NCBI GenBank assembly: GCA_964292325.1
Contig: CAXYVG010000171.1
Span: forward strand, 1 to 5,256
Direction of reading: 5' to 3'
Source of the DNA: CTSoil-075 sp964292325
GTDB taxonomy: Bacteria; Bacillota; Negativicutes; DSM-13327
DNA length: 5,256 nt
Part shown: positions 1-5,203 of the stretch, piece after piece
Layout: each line of letters opens with the position of its first letter
Numbering within the stretch: position 1 is the first letter of the stretch
The notes under the pieces: model-generated
Database searches by the model: none
What the model saw: only the letters and a program-made list of their open reading frames with translations
What the model was told of the DNA's origin: nothing
Program-made: the position numbers and the translations under genes

Positions 1-88
1 AAGCCAGAGCTGGTATAGCTACCATAATCAGCGTAAGCAGAAGCAAACCTAAGAAGCTTTGCATAATATTTTGTCGATAGTTTTTCAT
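1..88 (-). CDS. N-terminus of exported or membrane-anchored protein (partial)
   Basis: Only the first 29 codons are in the window; the gene continues past position 1. The ATG at 86-88 is preceded by AAAGGAG at 100-106 with an 11-base spacer. An upstream ATG (97-99) runs into a stop after four codons, so 88 is the sensible start. The peptide begins MKNYRQN, then a strongly hydrophobic stretch (about residues 11-25, rich in Leu/Ile) ending in the small-residue sequence PALA. This is a textbook Sec signal peptide with a possible signal peptidase I site near ALA, or else an N-terminal membrane anchor. It starts 21 bp after the HxlR regulator stop, on the same strand, so the two are probably co-transcribed. 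No function can be assigned from this fragment. Confidence 0.72.
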   Translation of the reverse strand, partial: MKNYRQNIMQSFLGLLLLTLIMVAIPALA

Positions 89-109
89 GTTTCTGACATC
101 TCCTTTGGC

Positions 110-442
110 CTATTCTATTGGCATTGGTTTATTTTCATCCCCCCACTTGGCCATAAGTTGCAATATGGGAATGAGCGTATTTCCCTTTTCAGTTAACGAA
201 TACTCTACTTTAGGTGGAACTTGATGATATTCATGGCGCAGAAGTAATTCTTCTGCTTCCAGCTCTTTTAATTGTTGACTAAGCATTTTATGGGTAATTT
301 TCGGAATTGTGTTTTTTAATTCCCCATAACGTAGTACACCGTTATGCCATAGTTTATAAAGGATGAGCCACTTCCATTTGCCACCGACGATGGACAAGGT
401 ATAAGCTACAGAACACTTGCATTTATCTGGTAACCACTTCAT
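110..442 (-). CDS. HxlR-family winged helix-turn-helix transcriptional regulator
   Basis: This 110-residue protein has the usual length and pattern of HxlR (MarR-like) DNA-binding regulators, which act as dimers in the cytoplasm. The N-terminal helix carries the family signature GGKWKWLIL (residues 20-28). The recognition-helix region is about residues 50-62 (THKMLSQQLKELE), and the wing and its flank are at 67-87, ending PPKVEYSLTEKG. Cys8 and Cys10 form a CxC just before the first helix. Family members such as YodB and HypR sense quinones, diamide or hypochlorite through an N-terminal Cys, so a redox or electrophile sensor is plausible but inferred. The ATG is preceded by AAGGAG (450-455) with a 7-base spacer. 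The gene is divergent from the ferredoxin-nitroreductase gene, a common regulator-target arrangement, and is probably co-transcribed with the exported-protein gene downstream. The inducing signal cannot be read from the sequence. Confidence 0.93.
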   Translation of the reverse strand: MKWLPDKCKCSVAYTLSIVGGKWKWLILYKLWHNGVLRYGELKNTIPKITHKMLSQQLKELEAEELLLRHEYHQVPPKVEYSLTEKGNTLIPILQLMAKWGDENKPMPIE

Positions 443-461
443 TATTACTCTCCTTTTATAT

Positions 462-486
462 AGTATCTACCTAAAAGGTCCATACT
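462..486. promoter_or_regulatory. 25-bp palindrome, probable HxlR operator
   Basis: The sequence reads AGTAT-ct-ACCT, then aaa, then AGGT-cc-ATACT. The two 11-base arms (462-472 and 476-486) pair at 9 of 11 positions around a 3-base centre. It is the only strong dyad in the divergent intergenic region, and its size suits a dimeric winged-helix regulator. Its right end overlaps the expected -35 position of the rightward oxidoreductase promoter, and its left end lies 20 bp from the regulator start. Binding here could therefore control both directions. Assignment to the adjacent HxlR protein is inferred from position. Confidence 0.7.
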
Positions 487-513
487 TTTCTTTTATCTTA
501 AATGATATATAAT
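485..513 (+). promoter_or_regulatory. Probable promoter of the ferredoxin-nitroreductase gene
   Basis: A perfect TATAAT (508-513) lies 35 bp before the ATG at 548. The hexamer 17 bp upstream (485-490, CTTTTC) is a poor -35 match, which would suit a promoter that is weak or needs relief or activation. The -35 position abuts the palindromic operator, so a bound regulator would be expected to block RNA polymerase. Confidence 0.5.
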
Positions 514-530
514 GATAAGAAAAAAAGCAA
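502..530 (-). promoter_or_regulatory. Candidate promoter of the HxlR gene
   Basis: On the minus strand, TTGCTT (525-530) and TATCAT (502-507, five of six consensus bases) are spaced by 17 bp. Transcription would start near 495, just upstream of the palindrome, allowing autoregulation. The region is very AT-rich, so such matches arise easily by chance. Confidence 0.25.
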
Positions 531-547
531 GAAAAAGGAGCTGTATT

Positions 548-1360
548 ATGGATTTGATTTGTGTAGATCAGGAAAAATGCACTCAATGTGGCATGTGCAT
601 TAACGTGTGCCCTAATATTTTAGAAATGAAGGAAAACGGTCCTAAAGCAAAATATCCAGAATTATGTATCGGTTGTGGTCAGTGTGTTGCAGTCTGCCCA
701 CAGGCGGCTATCGACAATGATCGTGCACCGTTATCCAATCAAATTTCTCTCGATCAGAATGTTCATTTTAATAGTAAAATGGTAGCACAGTTTCTTAGAT
801 CGCGCCGTTCTATCCGCCATTATAAACAAAGTCCTGTACCACGTGAACAATTATTAGAGCTAATCAATATAGCTCGTTTTGCACCCACTGCCGGAAATGG
901 GCAAGGGGTATCCTATATAATTGTCGAAGATGAAAATATTCTTAAAAAAGCCGCTGAATTAGCTGTTAACTGGATGGAATCACAAGTAGTGGGCAATGAT
1001 ACTGCGGTATATAGAAGTTTTGCTAAACACATCCAGACGCATAAAGAAGAGGGCACTGATACAGTTTTGCGAAATGTCCCGCAGATTATTTTAGCAACTA
1101 CAGCAAAGGGCATGCCACGCGGTCGTGAAAACACCATCTTTTCACTTGCTTATCTTGAATTATACGCTCCTTCCCTTGGTCTAGGATCATGCTGGGCGGG
1201 TTTGCTTGAAATGTGTTTATTTGATAAATATCAGCCATTATTGAATTTGTTTAATATACCCGAAGACAAGGAAATAACGGGAGCGGTCATGGTTGGGTAT
1301 CCACTATATCGTTACCAACGCTTGGTCGATAGAAATCCACTTGAAGTTAATTGGTTGTAG
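548..1360 (+). CDS. Ferredoxin-nitroreductase fusion (2[4Fe-4S] domain plus FMN nitroreductase)
   Basis: A 270-residue cytoplasmic flavoprotein. Residues 1-55 are a two-cluster ferredoxin domain with two CxxCxxCxxxCP motifs: Cys11/14/17/21 and Cys40/43/46/50. After a short linker, residues 78-270 form a nitroreductase fold: RRSIRHY (86-92) is the usual FMN-contact start, APTAGNGQ (112-119) the next conserved loop, and GLGSCWAGLLEM (211-222) the C-terminal conserved segment. Fusions of this kind are common in anaerobes and presumably pass electrons from the iron-sulfur clusters to FMN. The substrate is unknown; nitroaromatics, quinones or other electrophiles are possible. The start is set by AAAAAGGAG (532-540) 7 bases before the ATG at 548. 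The in-frame extension back to 512 would place the start at the promoter's -10 and is rejected. The gene is divergent from an HxlR regulator that probably controls it. No obvious strong terminator follows. Confidence 0.93.
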   Translation: MDLICVDQEKCTQCGMCINVCPNILEMKENGPKAKYPELCIGCGQCVAVCPQAAIDNDRAPLSNQISLDQNVHFNSKMVAQFLRSRRSIRHYKQSPVPREQLLELINIARFAPTAGNGQGVSYIIVEDENILKKAAELAVNWMESQVVGNDTAVYRSFAKHIQTHKEEGTDTVLRNVPQIILATTAKGMPRGRENTIFSLAYLELYAPSLGLGSCWAGLLEMCLFDKYQPLLNLFNIPEDKEITGAVMVGYPLYRYQRLVDRNPLEVNWL

Positions 1361-1381
1361 GAAACTAGGGCAATTCGCCAA

Positions 1382-1411
1382 GGGAGACAATGGGGACGGA
1401 ACTTTTCTGTC
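1382..1411. repeat. REP-like hairpin sequence (GGGGACGG type)
   Basis: GGGAGACAATGGGGACGG is followed by a small hairpin: GACGGAA (1395-1401), a 3-base loop, then TTCTGTC (1405-1411), six Watson-Crick pairs and one G-T. It is more GC-rich than the surrounding DNA. From memory, sequences of the form CAATGGGGACGGTTC...TGTC are dispersed repeats in many Firmicutes, often associated with REP/IS200-like transposases. I see only one copy here and no transposase, so this is either a solo repeat or a remnant. It could also act as a weak terminator for the nitroreductase gene, although no T-run follows. Confidence 0.45.
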
Positions 1412-1494
1412 AACTTTCGGGATAATAGTAAATGACTTAGTATATGAGCTTTTGAAGTTTTGAAGATTCTCATTATTTAACAGATCAATATACA

Positions 1495-1523
1495 TTGAAG
1501 TCATAACTATATATTGATATAAT
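1495..1523 (+). promoter_or_regulatory. Promoter of the toxin-antitoxin operon
   Basis: TTGAAG (1495-1500) and TATAAT (1518-1523) are separated by exactly 17 bp, with a TGN extension in front of the -10 (TGATATAAT). Transcription would start about 25 bases before the antitoxin ATG, leaving room for its AGGAGGT ribosome binding site. This is the best promoter match in the window. Confidence 0.75.
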
Positions 1524-1541
1524 ATTGATATCGATATATAG
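1507..1541. promoter_or_regulatory. 35-bp palindromic operator over the toxin-antitoxin promoter
   Basis: The arms CTATATAT (1507-1514) and ATATATAG (1534-1541) pair perfectly. Inside them GATAT (1516-1520) pairs with ATATC (1528-1532). In all, 14 of 17 positions pair around base 1524. The repeat ATATTGATAT also occurs twice in direct orientation (1511-1520 and 1522-1531). The dyad covers the -10 and reaches the ribosome binding site, the usual place for autorepression by a Phd/YefM antitoxin with its toxin. The AT-rich composition raises the chance of accidental pairing, but the length is notable. Confidence 0.62.
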
Positions 1542-1554
1542 GAGGTGTTATATT

Positions 1555-1818
1555 ATGCCATCCATTAGACCAAGTGCTGATTTAAGGAATAAATATAACG
1601 AAGTATCAGAGTTTTGTCATAAATATGGTGAACCTGTTTTTATAACAAAGAATGGGATTGGTGATATGGTAGCCATGAGTATTGAAACATATGAGCGTCT
1701 TGTGGGGAAATTTGAACTTCAGAAACTCCTTGATGATGGTATGCATGATGTAAACAATAATAAAGTTTTACTTGCTGAGGATGTCTTTAGAGATATTGAG
1801 ATCGGATTGAATAAATGA
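1555..1818 (+). CDS. Type II antitoxin, Phd/YefM family
   Basis: An 87-residue protein. The N-terminal part (residues 1-50) matches the Phd/YefM DNA-binding fold: MPSIRPSADLRNKY (1-14), then EPVFITKNG (26-34) and a short strand-helix MSIETYERLVGK (41-52). The C-terminal part (53-87) is charged and helical, and would wrap the toxin. Such antitoxins neutralise the partner and, alone or in complex, repress their own operon. AGGAGGT (1540-1546) lies 8 bases before the ATG at 1555. The longer in-frame start at 1525 would sit only about two bases beyond the -10 hexamer, so it is rejected. The stop overlaps the toxin start (ATGA, 1815-1818), which implies translational coupling. Confidence 0.92.
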   Translation: MPSIRPSADLRNKYNEVSEFCHKYGEPVFITKNGIGDMVAMSIETYERLVGKFELQKLLDDGMHDVNNNKVLLAEDVFRDIEIGLNK

Positions 1819-2129
1819 GTGAGTATACCATCTTTATGACTCAGGTTGCCAGTGATGATTTGAGGGGTATAACAGCATACATTACTAATGAGTTAAGAGA
1901 ACCAGCTGTTGCAAAAAGAATCATTGCCAAAATCAAGGAAGTTGTTATGAGTCTTAAAACAATGCCGAATCGTTATTCTATGATTGATGAGGAAAGTCTT
2001 GCAATTAAAGGAATCCGAAAAACTATAGTTGATAATTATATTATATTTTTTATCGTGTCGGAAGAAAATAATACTGTGACCATTATTAGGATTCTTTATG
2101 ATAGACGGGATTGGGTCAATTTGTTGTAA
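1815..2129 (+). CDS. Type II toxin, RelE/ParE superfamily
   Basis: A 104-residue protein with the RelE/ParE fold: a first strand (residues 4-10), a helical hairpin (12-49, with DDLRGITAYI and AKRIIAKIKEVV), then the C-terminal strands IRKTIVDNYIIFFIV (67-81) and VTIIRILYDRRDWVNLL (88-104). The ending RILYDRRDW is typical of ParE-like members. RelE proteins cleave mRNA on the ribosome and ParE proteins poison gyrase. The sequence resembles the ParE side more, but the target cannot be decided by eye. The ATG overlaps the antitoxin stop and has only a weak ribosome binding site of its own, so expression should depend on antitoxin translation. The gene is full length with no internal stop, so the module appears intact. 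Confidence 0.9.
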   Translation: MSEYTIFMTQVASDDLRGITAYITNELREPAVAKRIIAKIKEVVMSLKTMPNRYSMIDEESLAIKGIRKTIVDNYIIFFIVSEENNTVTIIRILYDRRDWVNLL

Positions 2130-2165
2130 TCTATAGTCCTTAGTCTAATAGGTAAAGGGAGAAAG

Positions 2166-2206
2166 AACTCTTGCCAAATTTCTTTTGTGAAATTTTGGCA
2201 GGAGTT
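2166..2206. terminator. Hairpin after the toxin gene, probable terminator
   Basis: Arms 2166-2182 and 2189-2206 pair over about 16 bp (AACTC, TGCCAAA, TTTC and their complements) with one G-T pair, one bulged base and a 6-base loop. It begins 36 bp after the toxin stop. The following GTTTCGTT is a poor U-tract, so termination is likely but may be inefficient. The stem may alternatively belong to a dispersed repeat. Confidence 0.55.
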
Positions 2207-2351
2207 GTTTCGTTATATGGTAAATGTAGAAGCTATAAAGAAAATTTAAGATGTTGAAAAGTAAGTGATTCACAACAAGGTGGATAACAAAAAACAAAAC
2301 TATTCAGGGGAAGTTATTACACTCCCATATGCATCGAACTTCTATCTAAGC

Positions 2352-2528
2352 TTATTTATCCAGTATACTTTTTATAATTTCAATTGCTTGCTCTAATTTG
2401 GACAAGCTTTCAGGAGCAGTAATAGCAAGTCTAACAGCGCTGGTTGGTTTTGCATTTCCTACAACAAATCGTTCAGCACCATATACTTGAACTCCTAACT
2501 GATAGGCTTTTGCCGCAAAGGATTCTCC
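2352..2528 (-). pseudogene. Broken MocR/PLP-aminotransferase-like gene, C-terminal remnant
   Basis: Read leftward from a stop at 2529-2531, 58 codons are open to the TAA at 2352-2354. The peptide contains GVQVYGAERFVVGN (residues 12-25), SAVRLAITAPES (30-41) and a helical tail ending IIKSILDK. This is the pattern of the C-terminal end of the aminotransferase-like domain of MocR/GntR-type regulators or related PLP enzymes: a hydrophobic GVxV-G segment, a conserved VRL strand, then a helix with LEQAIEII. A functional member would be about 450-480 residues. Everything upstream is missing: the frame meets TAG at once, and the DNA before it does not read as the rest of the domain. There is no start codon or ribosome binding site, so this is a decayed remnant. 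Confidence 0.65.
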
Positions 2529-2613
2529 CTAAAAAATAAGAGGTCTGTTAATTAGAATAATTTTTTATTTTGTTTGACTCAAATGAAACCATCCCTCGAT
2601 TCTATATAATAGC

Positions 2614-2659
2614 GAAAAGTCCTGTAAGGATTCTGATATGGATCCTTACAGGACTTTTC
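2614..2659. terminator. 20-bp-stem hairpin, possible bidirectional terminator
   Basis: Arms 2614-2633 and 2640-2659 pair over 20 bp (18 perfect, then one G-T and one G-C) with a 6-base loop. The stem includes AAGTCCTGTAAGGAT and its complement. The right arm ends CTTTTC, and the minus strand also ends CTTTTC, so it could work both ways. No intact gene ends nearby: the closest rightward gene, the toxin, stops almost 500 bp away. It may be the surviving terminator of a deleted gene, or a processed repeat. Confidence 0.5.
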
Positions 2660-2665
2660 TACACA

Positions 2666-2716
2666 TATCATATAGTTTTAATAAAAAGATATTGCAGTTT
2701 TTAAAACTATATGATA
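2666..2716. repeat. Inverted repeat, 16-bp perfect arms
   Basis: TATCATATAGTTTTAA (2666-2681) is exactly complementary to 2701-2716, separated by 19 bases. It starts only 7 bases after the previous hairpin. There is no T-run in terminator position. The function is unknown: it could be a cruciform or RNA structure, an operator, or the ends of a very small element. Confidence 0.55.
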
Positions 2717-2756
2717 ATATTTGATTAATAAGACAAGCAAGTAGTAAAAATCTATA

Positions 2757-2787
2757 AAACGATTAAGAATTAGATTATTAATCGTTT
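2757..2787. repeat. Inverted repeat, 10-bp perfect arms
   Basis: AAACGATTAA (2757-2766) pairs perfectly with 2778-2787 across an 11-base loop. A short GTTTGG follows, too weak for a clear terminator. It is the third inverted repeat in a row before htpX. Confidence 0.5.
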
Positions 2788-2790
2788 GGC

Positions 2791-2802
2791 ATCGATATCG
2801 AT
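2791..2802. promoter_or_regulatory. 12-bp perfect palindrome ATCGATATCGAT
   Basis: The sequence is self-complementary over 12 bp and lies 65 bp upstream of the htpX -10 candidate. It could be a regulator site for htpX, but it is too far upstream for simple repression and nothing links it to a known regulator. Confidence 0.3.
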
Positions 2803-2866
2803 TTTATCTGGTGATGTGGGGGAGTGTAAACCAAGCTGTATTCCTCATATTTTAAAGGGATATTTG

Positions 2867-2872
2867 TATAAT
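2867..2872 (+). promoter_or_regulatory. Candidate htpX -10 element
   Basis: A perfect TATAAT lies 40 bp before the htpX ATG, which would give a leader of about 30-35 bases containing the AAGGAGG site. No good -35 hexamer is present 16-18 bp upstream, so the promoter may need an activator or may be weak. Confidence 0.45.
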
Positions 2873-2912
2873 CTAGTTCATATATTTTTTGGAATTAAGG
2901 AGGTTTTTTATC

Positions 2913-3776
2913 ATGAATAATTTAAAGACAACTTTCTTATTGGCAGCATTGACAGGCCTATTAATGGCAATTGGTGGTTTATTTGGTGGTAAATCAGGTG
3001 TAGGATTCATGCTCATCATTTCATTATGTATCAATTTAGGTAGTTATTGGTTTAGTGATAAACTAGTGCTTCGTATGTATAATGCTCGGGAAATTACTAG
3101 CGATCAAGGCCCTGATTTGTTTAAGATGGTAGCAGGCCTAGCGCATCGAGCCAACCTGCCTATGCCTAGAGTCTATATCATTGATACTGATGTTCCTAAT
3201 GCTTTCGCTACAGGGCGCAGTCCACAGTATGGCGTGGTGGCAGTTACTACCGGTATTATGAAAACCTTAACTAGTGACGAATTAGCAGGGGTTATTGCTC
3301 ACGAATTAGCTCATATTAAAAACCGAGACACACTCATCAGTACCATCGTTGCTTCTATCGCAGGCGTAATTACGTGGGTTGCTCATATGGCTCAGTGGTC
3401 AGCCTTTTTGGGTATGGGAACTAGAAATGAGGACAGCGATGATGGCGGAAATATTGTTAGTATGCTATTCACTATTATTTTAGCACCACTAGCAGCTACT
3501 TTAATTCAATTGGGAATTTCTCGTTCACGAGAATATCTAGCTGATCAAACGGGTGGTATGATTTCAAACCAGCCTTTGGCTTTAGCCAGTGCACTAGAAA
3601 AAATCGATTATTATGCGAAGCATCGAGTGTTACCATCTTCTACACCATCTACTTCACATTTATTTATTATCAACCCATTAAGCGGGAGCGGTAATTGGAT
3701 GATGAGTTTATTTAGTACGCATCCGACAACTGCTGAGAGGGTGGCACGCTTGAGAGAACAGGCTAACCGGCGGTAG
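2913..3776 (+). CDS. htpX: HtpX-like membrane zinc metalloprotease (M48B)
   Basis: A 287-residue inner-membrane protease that takes part in quality control of membrane proteins, alongside FtsH in the species where it has been studied. Two hydrophobic segments open the protein (about residues 8-24 and 29-47). The zinc site HELAH lies at 130-134, and the third ligand is probably Glu207 in SREYLAD (205-211). Two further hydrophobic stretches (about 141-158 and 181-202) separate these motifs, as in the family. PNAFATG (95-101) and THPTTAERVARL near the C-terminus are also family features. The length is normal (280-300) and all catalytic residues are present. AAGGAGG (2897-2903) is 9 bases before the ATG at 2913; the TTG at 2889 lies before this site and is rejected. 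The gene appears monocistronic, convergent with the transporter gene. Confidence 0.96.
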   Translation: MNNLKTTFLLAALTGLLMAIGGLFGGKSGVGFMLIISLCINLGSYWFSDKLVLRMYNAREITSDQGPDLFKMVAGLAHRANLPMPRVYIIDTDVPNAFATGRSPQYGVVAVTTGIMKTLTSDELAGVIAHELAHIKNRDTLISTIVASIAGVITWVAHMAQWSAFLGMGTRNEDSDDGGNIVSMLFTIILAPLAATLIQLGISRSREYLADQTGGMISNQPLALASALEKIDYYAKHRVLPSSTPSTSHLFIINPLSGSGNWMMSLFSTHPTTAERVARLREQANRR

Positions 3777-3825
3777 TAAAGCAGCGGGGGTCATGACTTT
3801 TTGACCTACAATAAATTTTGCCGTC

Positions 3826-3855
3826 AGAGATGATACGCAGAACCGTATCATCTCT
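3826..3855. terminator. 12-bp perfect hairpin downstream of htpX
   Basis: AGAGATGATACG (3826-3837) pairs with 3844-3855 around a 6-base loop, 49 bp after the htpX stop. No T-run follows on the plus strand (AATTGC), so it is at best a weak terminator or an mRNA 3'-end stabiliser. Confidence 0.45.
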
Positions 3856-3922
3856 AATTGCTAAAAATAGGACTCCTACTGAATTTTTGTAGAAATAAAA
3901 TATGCCCTATAGGATAGCTAGA

Positions 3923-3957
3923 AAGACGGTTTCACTTCAATTTAGTGAAACCGTCTT
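3923..3957. terminator. 14-bp perfect hairpin between convergent genes, probable terminator
   Basis: AAGACGGTTTCACT (3923-3936) pairs with 3944-3957 around a 7-base loop. Read leftward, the stem ends in CGTCTTTCT and lies 49 bases past the transporter stop, suiting it as the transporter's terminator. Read rightward it ends CTTAAAG, so it may also stop htpX transcripts less well. Confidence 0.65.
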
Positions 3958-4006
3958 AAAGATTGATCGGTGTATTCAATGGAAGCAATCTTCGCCCATA
4001 TGCTAC

Positions 4007-5203
4007 TTACATAGTTTTTGCTTGAACAACTTTTCTTGGTACAGGTTTTGGTAAAAAAAATGAACACAGTGCGGCAAGTACAGCAAACGCCGTAAGAAGT
4101 TCCATCGTTGCCGTTAGGCCGTAATTATCTGCAAAACTACCAATCAGTGGAACAAAAATACCACCTACACTAAAAGTAAGTCCTAGTGTCACTCCGGAAG
4201 CAAAACCTATACTACGTGCTAAATAGTTCTGCCCCAAAACAACAACTGAACTAAACGGTGAGAACATAGCAAAGCCAATCGGTATCATCAATGCATAGCA
4301 AATGAAGGCATTCGTTGTCTGTGATAATAAACCGATCATCGGTACCAAGAGCACATAACTCATCTGCACCACTTTCAAATAGCCAATTTTGTCTGCCAAT
4401 AGCCCACCAATGAGTGTAGTCACTACACCAAACATAAATAATAACGTCAACGCCGAACCAGCTGCGGTGGTAGAAAGTCCTGTGACATTTACTAAATATA
4501 GTGGAATAAAGCTACGCAATCCGCAAATGACAATCGAGCTAAAAGTAATTAGTAATGTCAATCGCGCAAAGGATGGCCAATCATTTTGAAGATCGCTTTT
4601 TGGTGCTGTAACTTTTTCAGTGGCCGATAGATCTGATAATGAGGCTTTTGCGATATCGGCTTTCATTTTTGGAACAATTACCAGTAACACTATTGCCATG
4701 ATTAAGGCCAACAAACAAAATACCGCAGTGCCTTTCATACCAAATGCAGTAATCGCAGCCACAGCAATAATTGGTCCGACAGCAAAACCGCCATTACCGC
4801 CCACAGAAAAAATACTCAAGGCTGTACCTCTTTTTGCTCCGGAAAGTTTATGAATCATCCGCGCCGCTTCTGGATGAAAAATAGCACTACCAATTCCACT
4901 CACCGTTACTACTGCAAAAATTGCCCAATAATTTTCAAAAAGTCCTGCCAGCCCCATTGCCGCACCAGACAAAAAAATCCCTAGAGGCATGAGCCATGTT
5001 TTTGACGTACGATCTGCCAGCCAGCCAAATGTAGGCTGTACAACAGAAGATAAAAAGCAGGAAGCAAACATCAATCCCGCTACTGATCGATAATCCATAC
5101 CCGATTGTAAAATGAAAAATGGTAAAATAGCTGGTAATGCCCCCATTCCAATATCACAGAAAAAATGACCTAATGCTACTACATACACATATTTTTGATT
5201 CAC
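4007..5203 (-). CDS. MFS transporter, fosmidomycin-resistance (Fsr) type
   Basis: A 398-residue integral membrane protein with about twelve hydrophobic segments in two halves, joined by a polar loop near residues 180-215 (KMKADIAKASLSDLS onward). The MFS loop motif appears as GWLADRTSK (60-68), with its counterpart GLLADKIG in the second half. The signature HPEAAR (110-115), followed by RGTALSIFSVGGNGG (125-139) and VGP, matches the Fsr branch. Members act as proton-driven drug exporters in some bacteria, but the substrate here is unproven. Translation starts at GTG (5201-5203), 8 bases after AAAGGAG (5212-5218). An ATG between them stops after three codons. A TATAAA-like -10 (5231-5236) is the only promoter hint, and the window ends before a -35 can be judged. 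It is transcribed toward htpX, so the two genes are convergent. Confidence 0.92.
   Translation of the reverse strand: MNQKYVYVVALGHFFCDIGMGALPAILPFFILQSGMDYRSVAGLMFASCFLSSVVQPTFGWLADRTSKTWLMPLGIFLSGAAMGLAGLFENYWAIFAVVTVSGIGSAIFHPEAARMIHKLSGAKRGTALSIFSVGGNGGFAVGPIIAVAAITAFGMKGTAVFCLLALIMAIVLLVIVPKMKADIAKASLSDLSATEKVTAPKSDLQNDWPSFARLTLLITFSSIVICGLRSFIPLYLVNVTGLSTTAAGSALTLLFMFGVVTTLIGGLLADKIGYLKVVQMSYVLLVPMIGLLSQTTNAFICYALMIPIGFAMFSPFSSVVVLGQNYLARSIGFASGVTLGLTFSVGGIFVPLIGSFADNYGLTATMELLTAFAVLAALCSFFLPKPVPRKVVQAKTM

Larger units (their letters stand above)
2130..2912. other. Gene-poor 780-bp stretch
   Basis: No intact gene was found on either strand. From left to right it holds the hairpin after the toxin (2166-2206), about 145 bp with nothing recognisable (2207-2351), the tail of a broken leftward gene (2352-2528), an AT-rich spacer, three inverted repeats (2614-2659, 2666-2716, 2757-2787), a 12-bp palindrome (2791-2802) and the htpX leader. 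The 10-codon ORF from the ATG at 2217 is not supported. Confidence 0.6.

Noticed and set aside
512..547. In-frame N-terminal extension of the ferredoxin-nitroreductase
   Set aside because: It would start inside the -10 element and before the strong AAGGAG at 535-540; the ATG at 548 begins the normal ferredoxin fold.
913..1137. Leftward 74-codon ORF inside the nitroreductase gene
   Set aside because: It lies antisense to a clearly conserved domain and has no recognisable protein pattern.
1304..1504. Leftward 66-codon ORF across the end of the nitroreductase gene and the spacer
   Set aside because: No family pattern and no convincing ribosome binding site; it overlaps coding sequence and the REP-like hairpin.
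2217..2249. Ten-codon ORF after the toxin hairpin
   Set aside because: Too short, no conserved features, and the GGAG upstream is part of the hairpin arm.
2574..2610. TTGACT plus TATAAT as a promoter
   Set aside because: The spacing is 25 bp, too long for a standard sigma-A promoter.
2614..2787. CRISPR array
   Set aside because: The three inverted repeats differ from each other in sequence; there is no regularly spaced direct repeat.
4389..4853. Two rightward ORFs of 66 and 77 codons
   Set aside because: Both are antisense to the MFS transporter and show only the composition expected from the opposite strand of a membrane protein gene.
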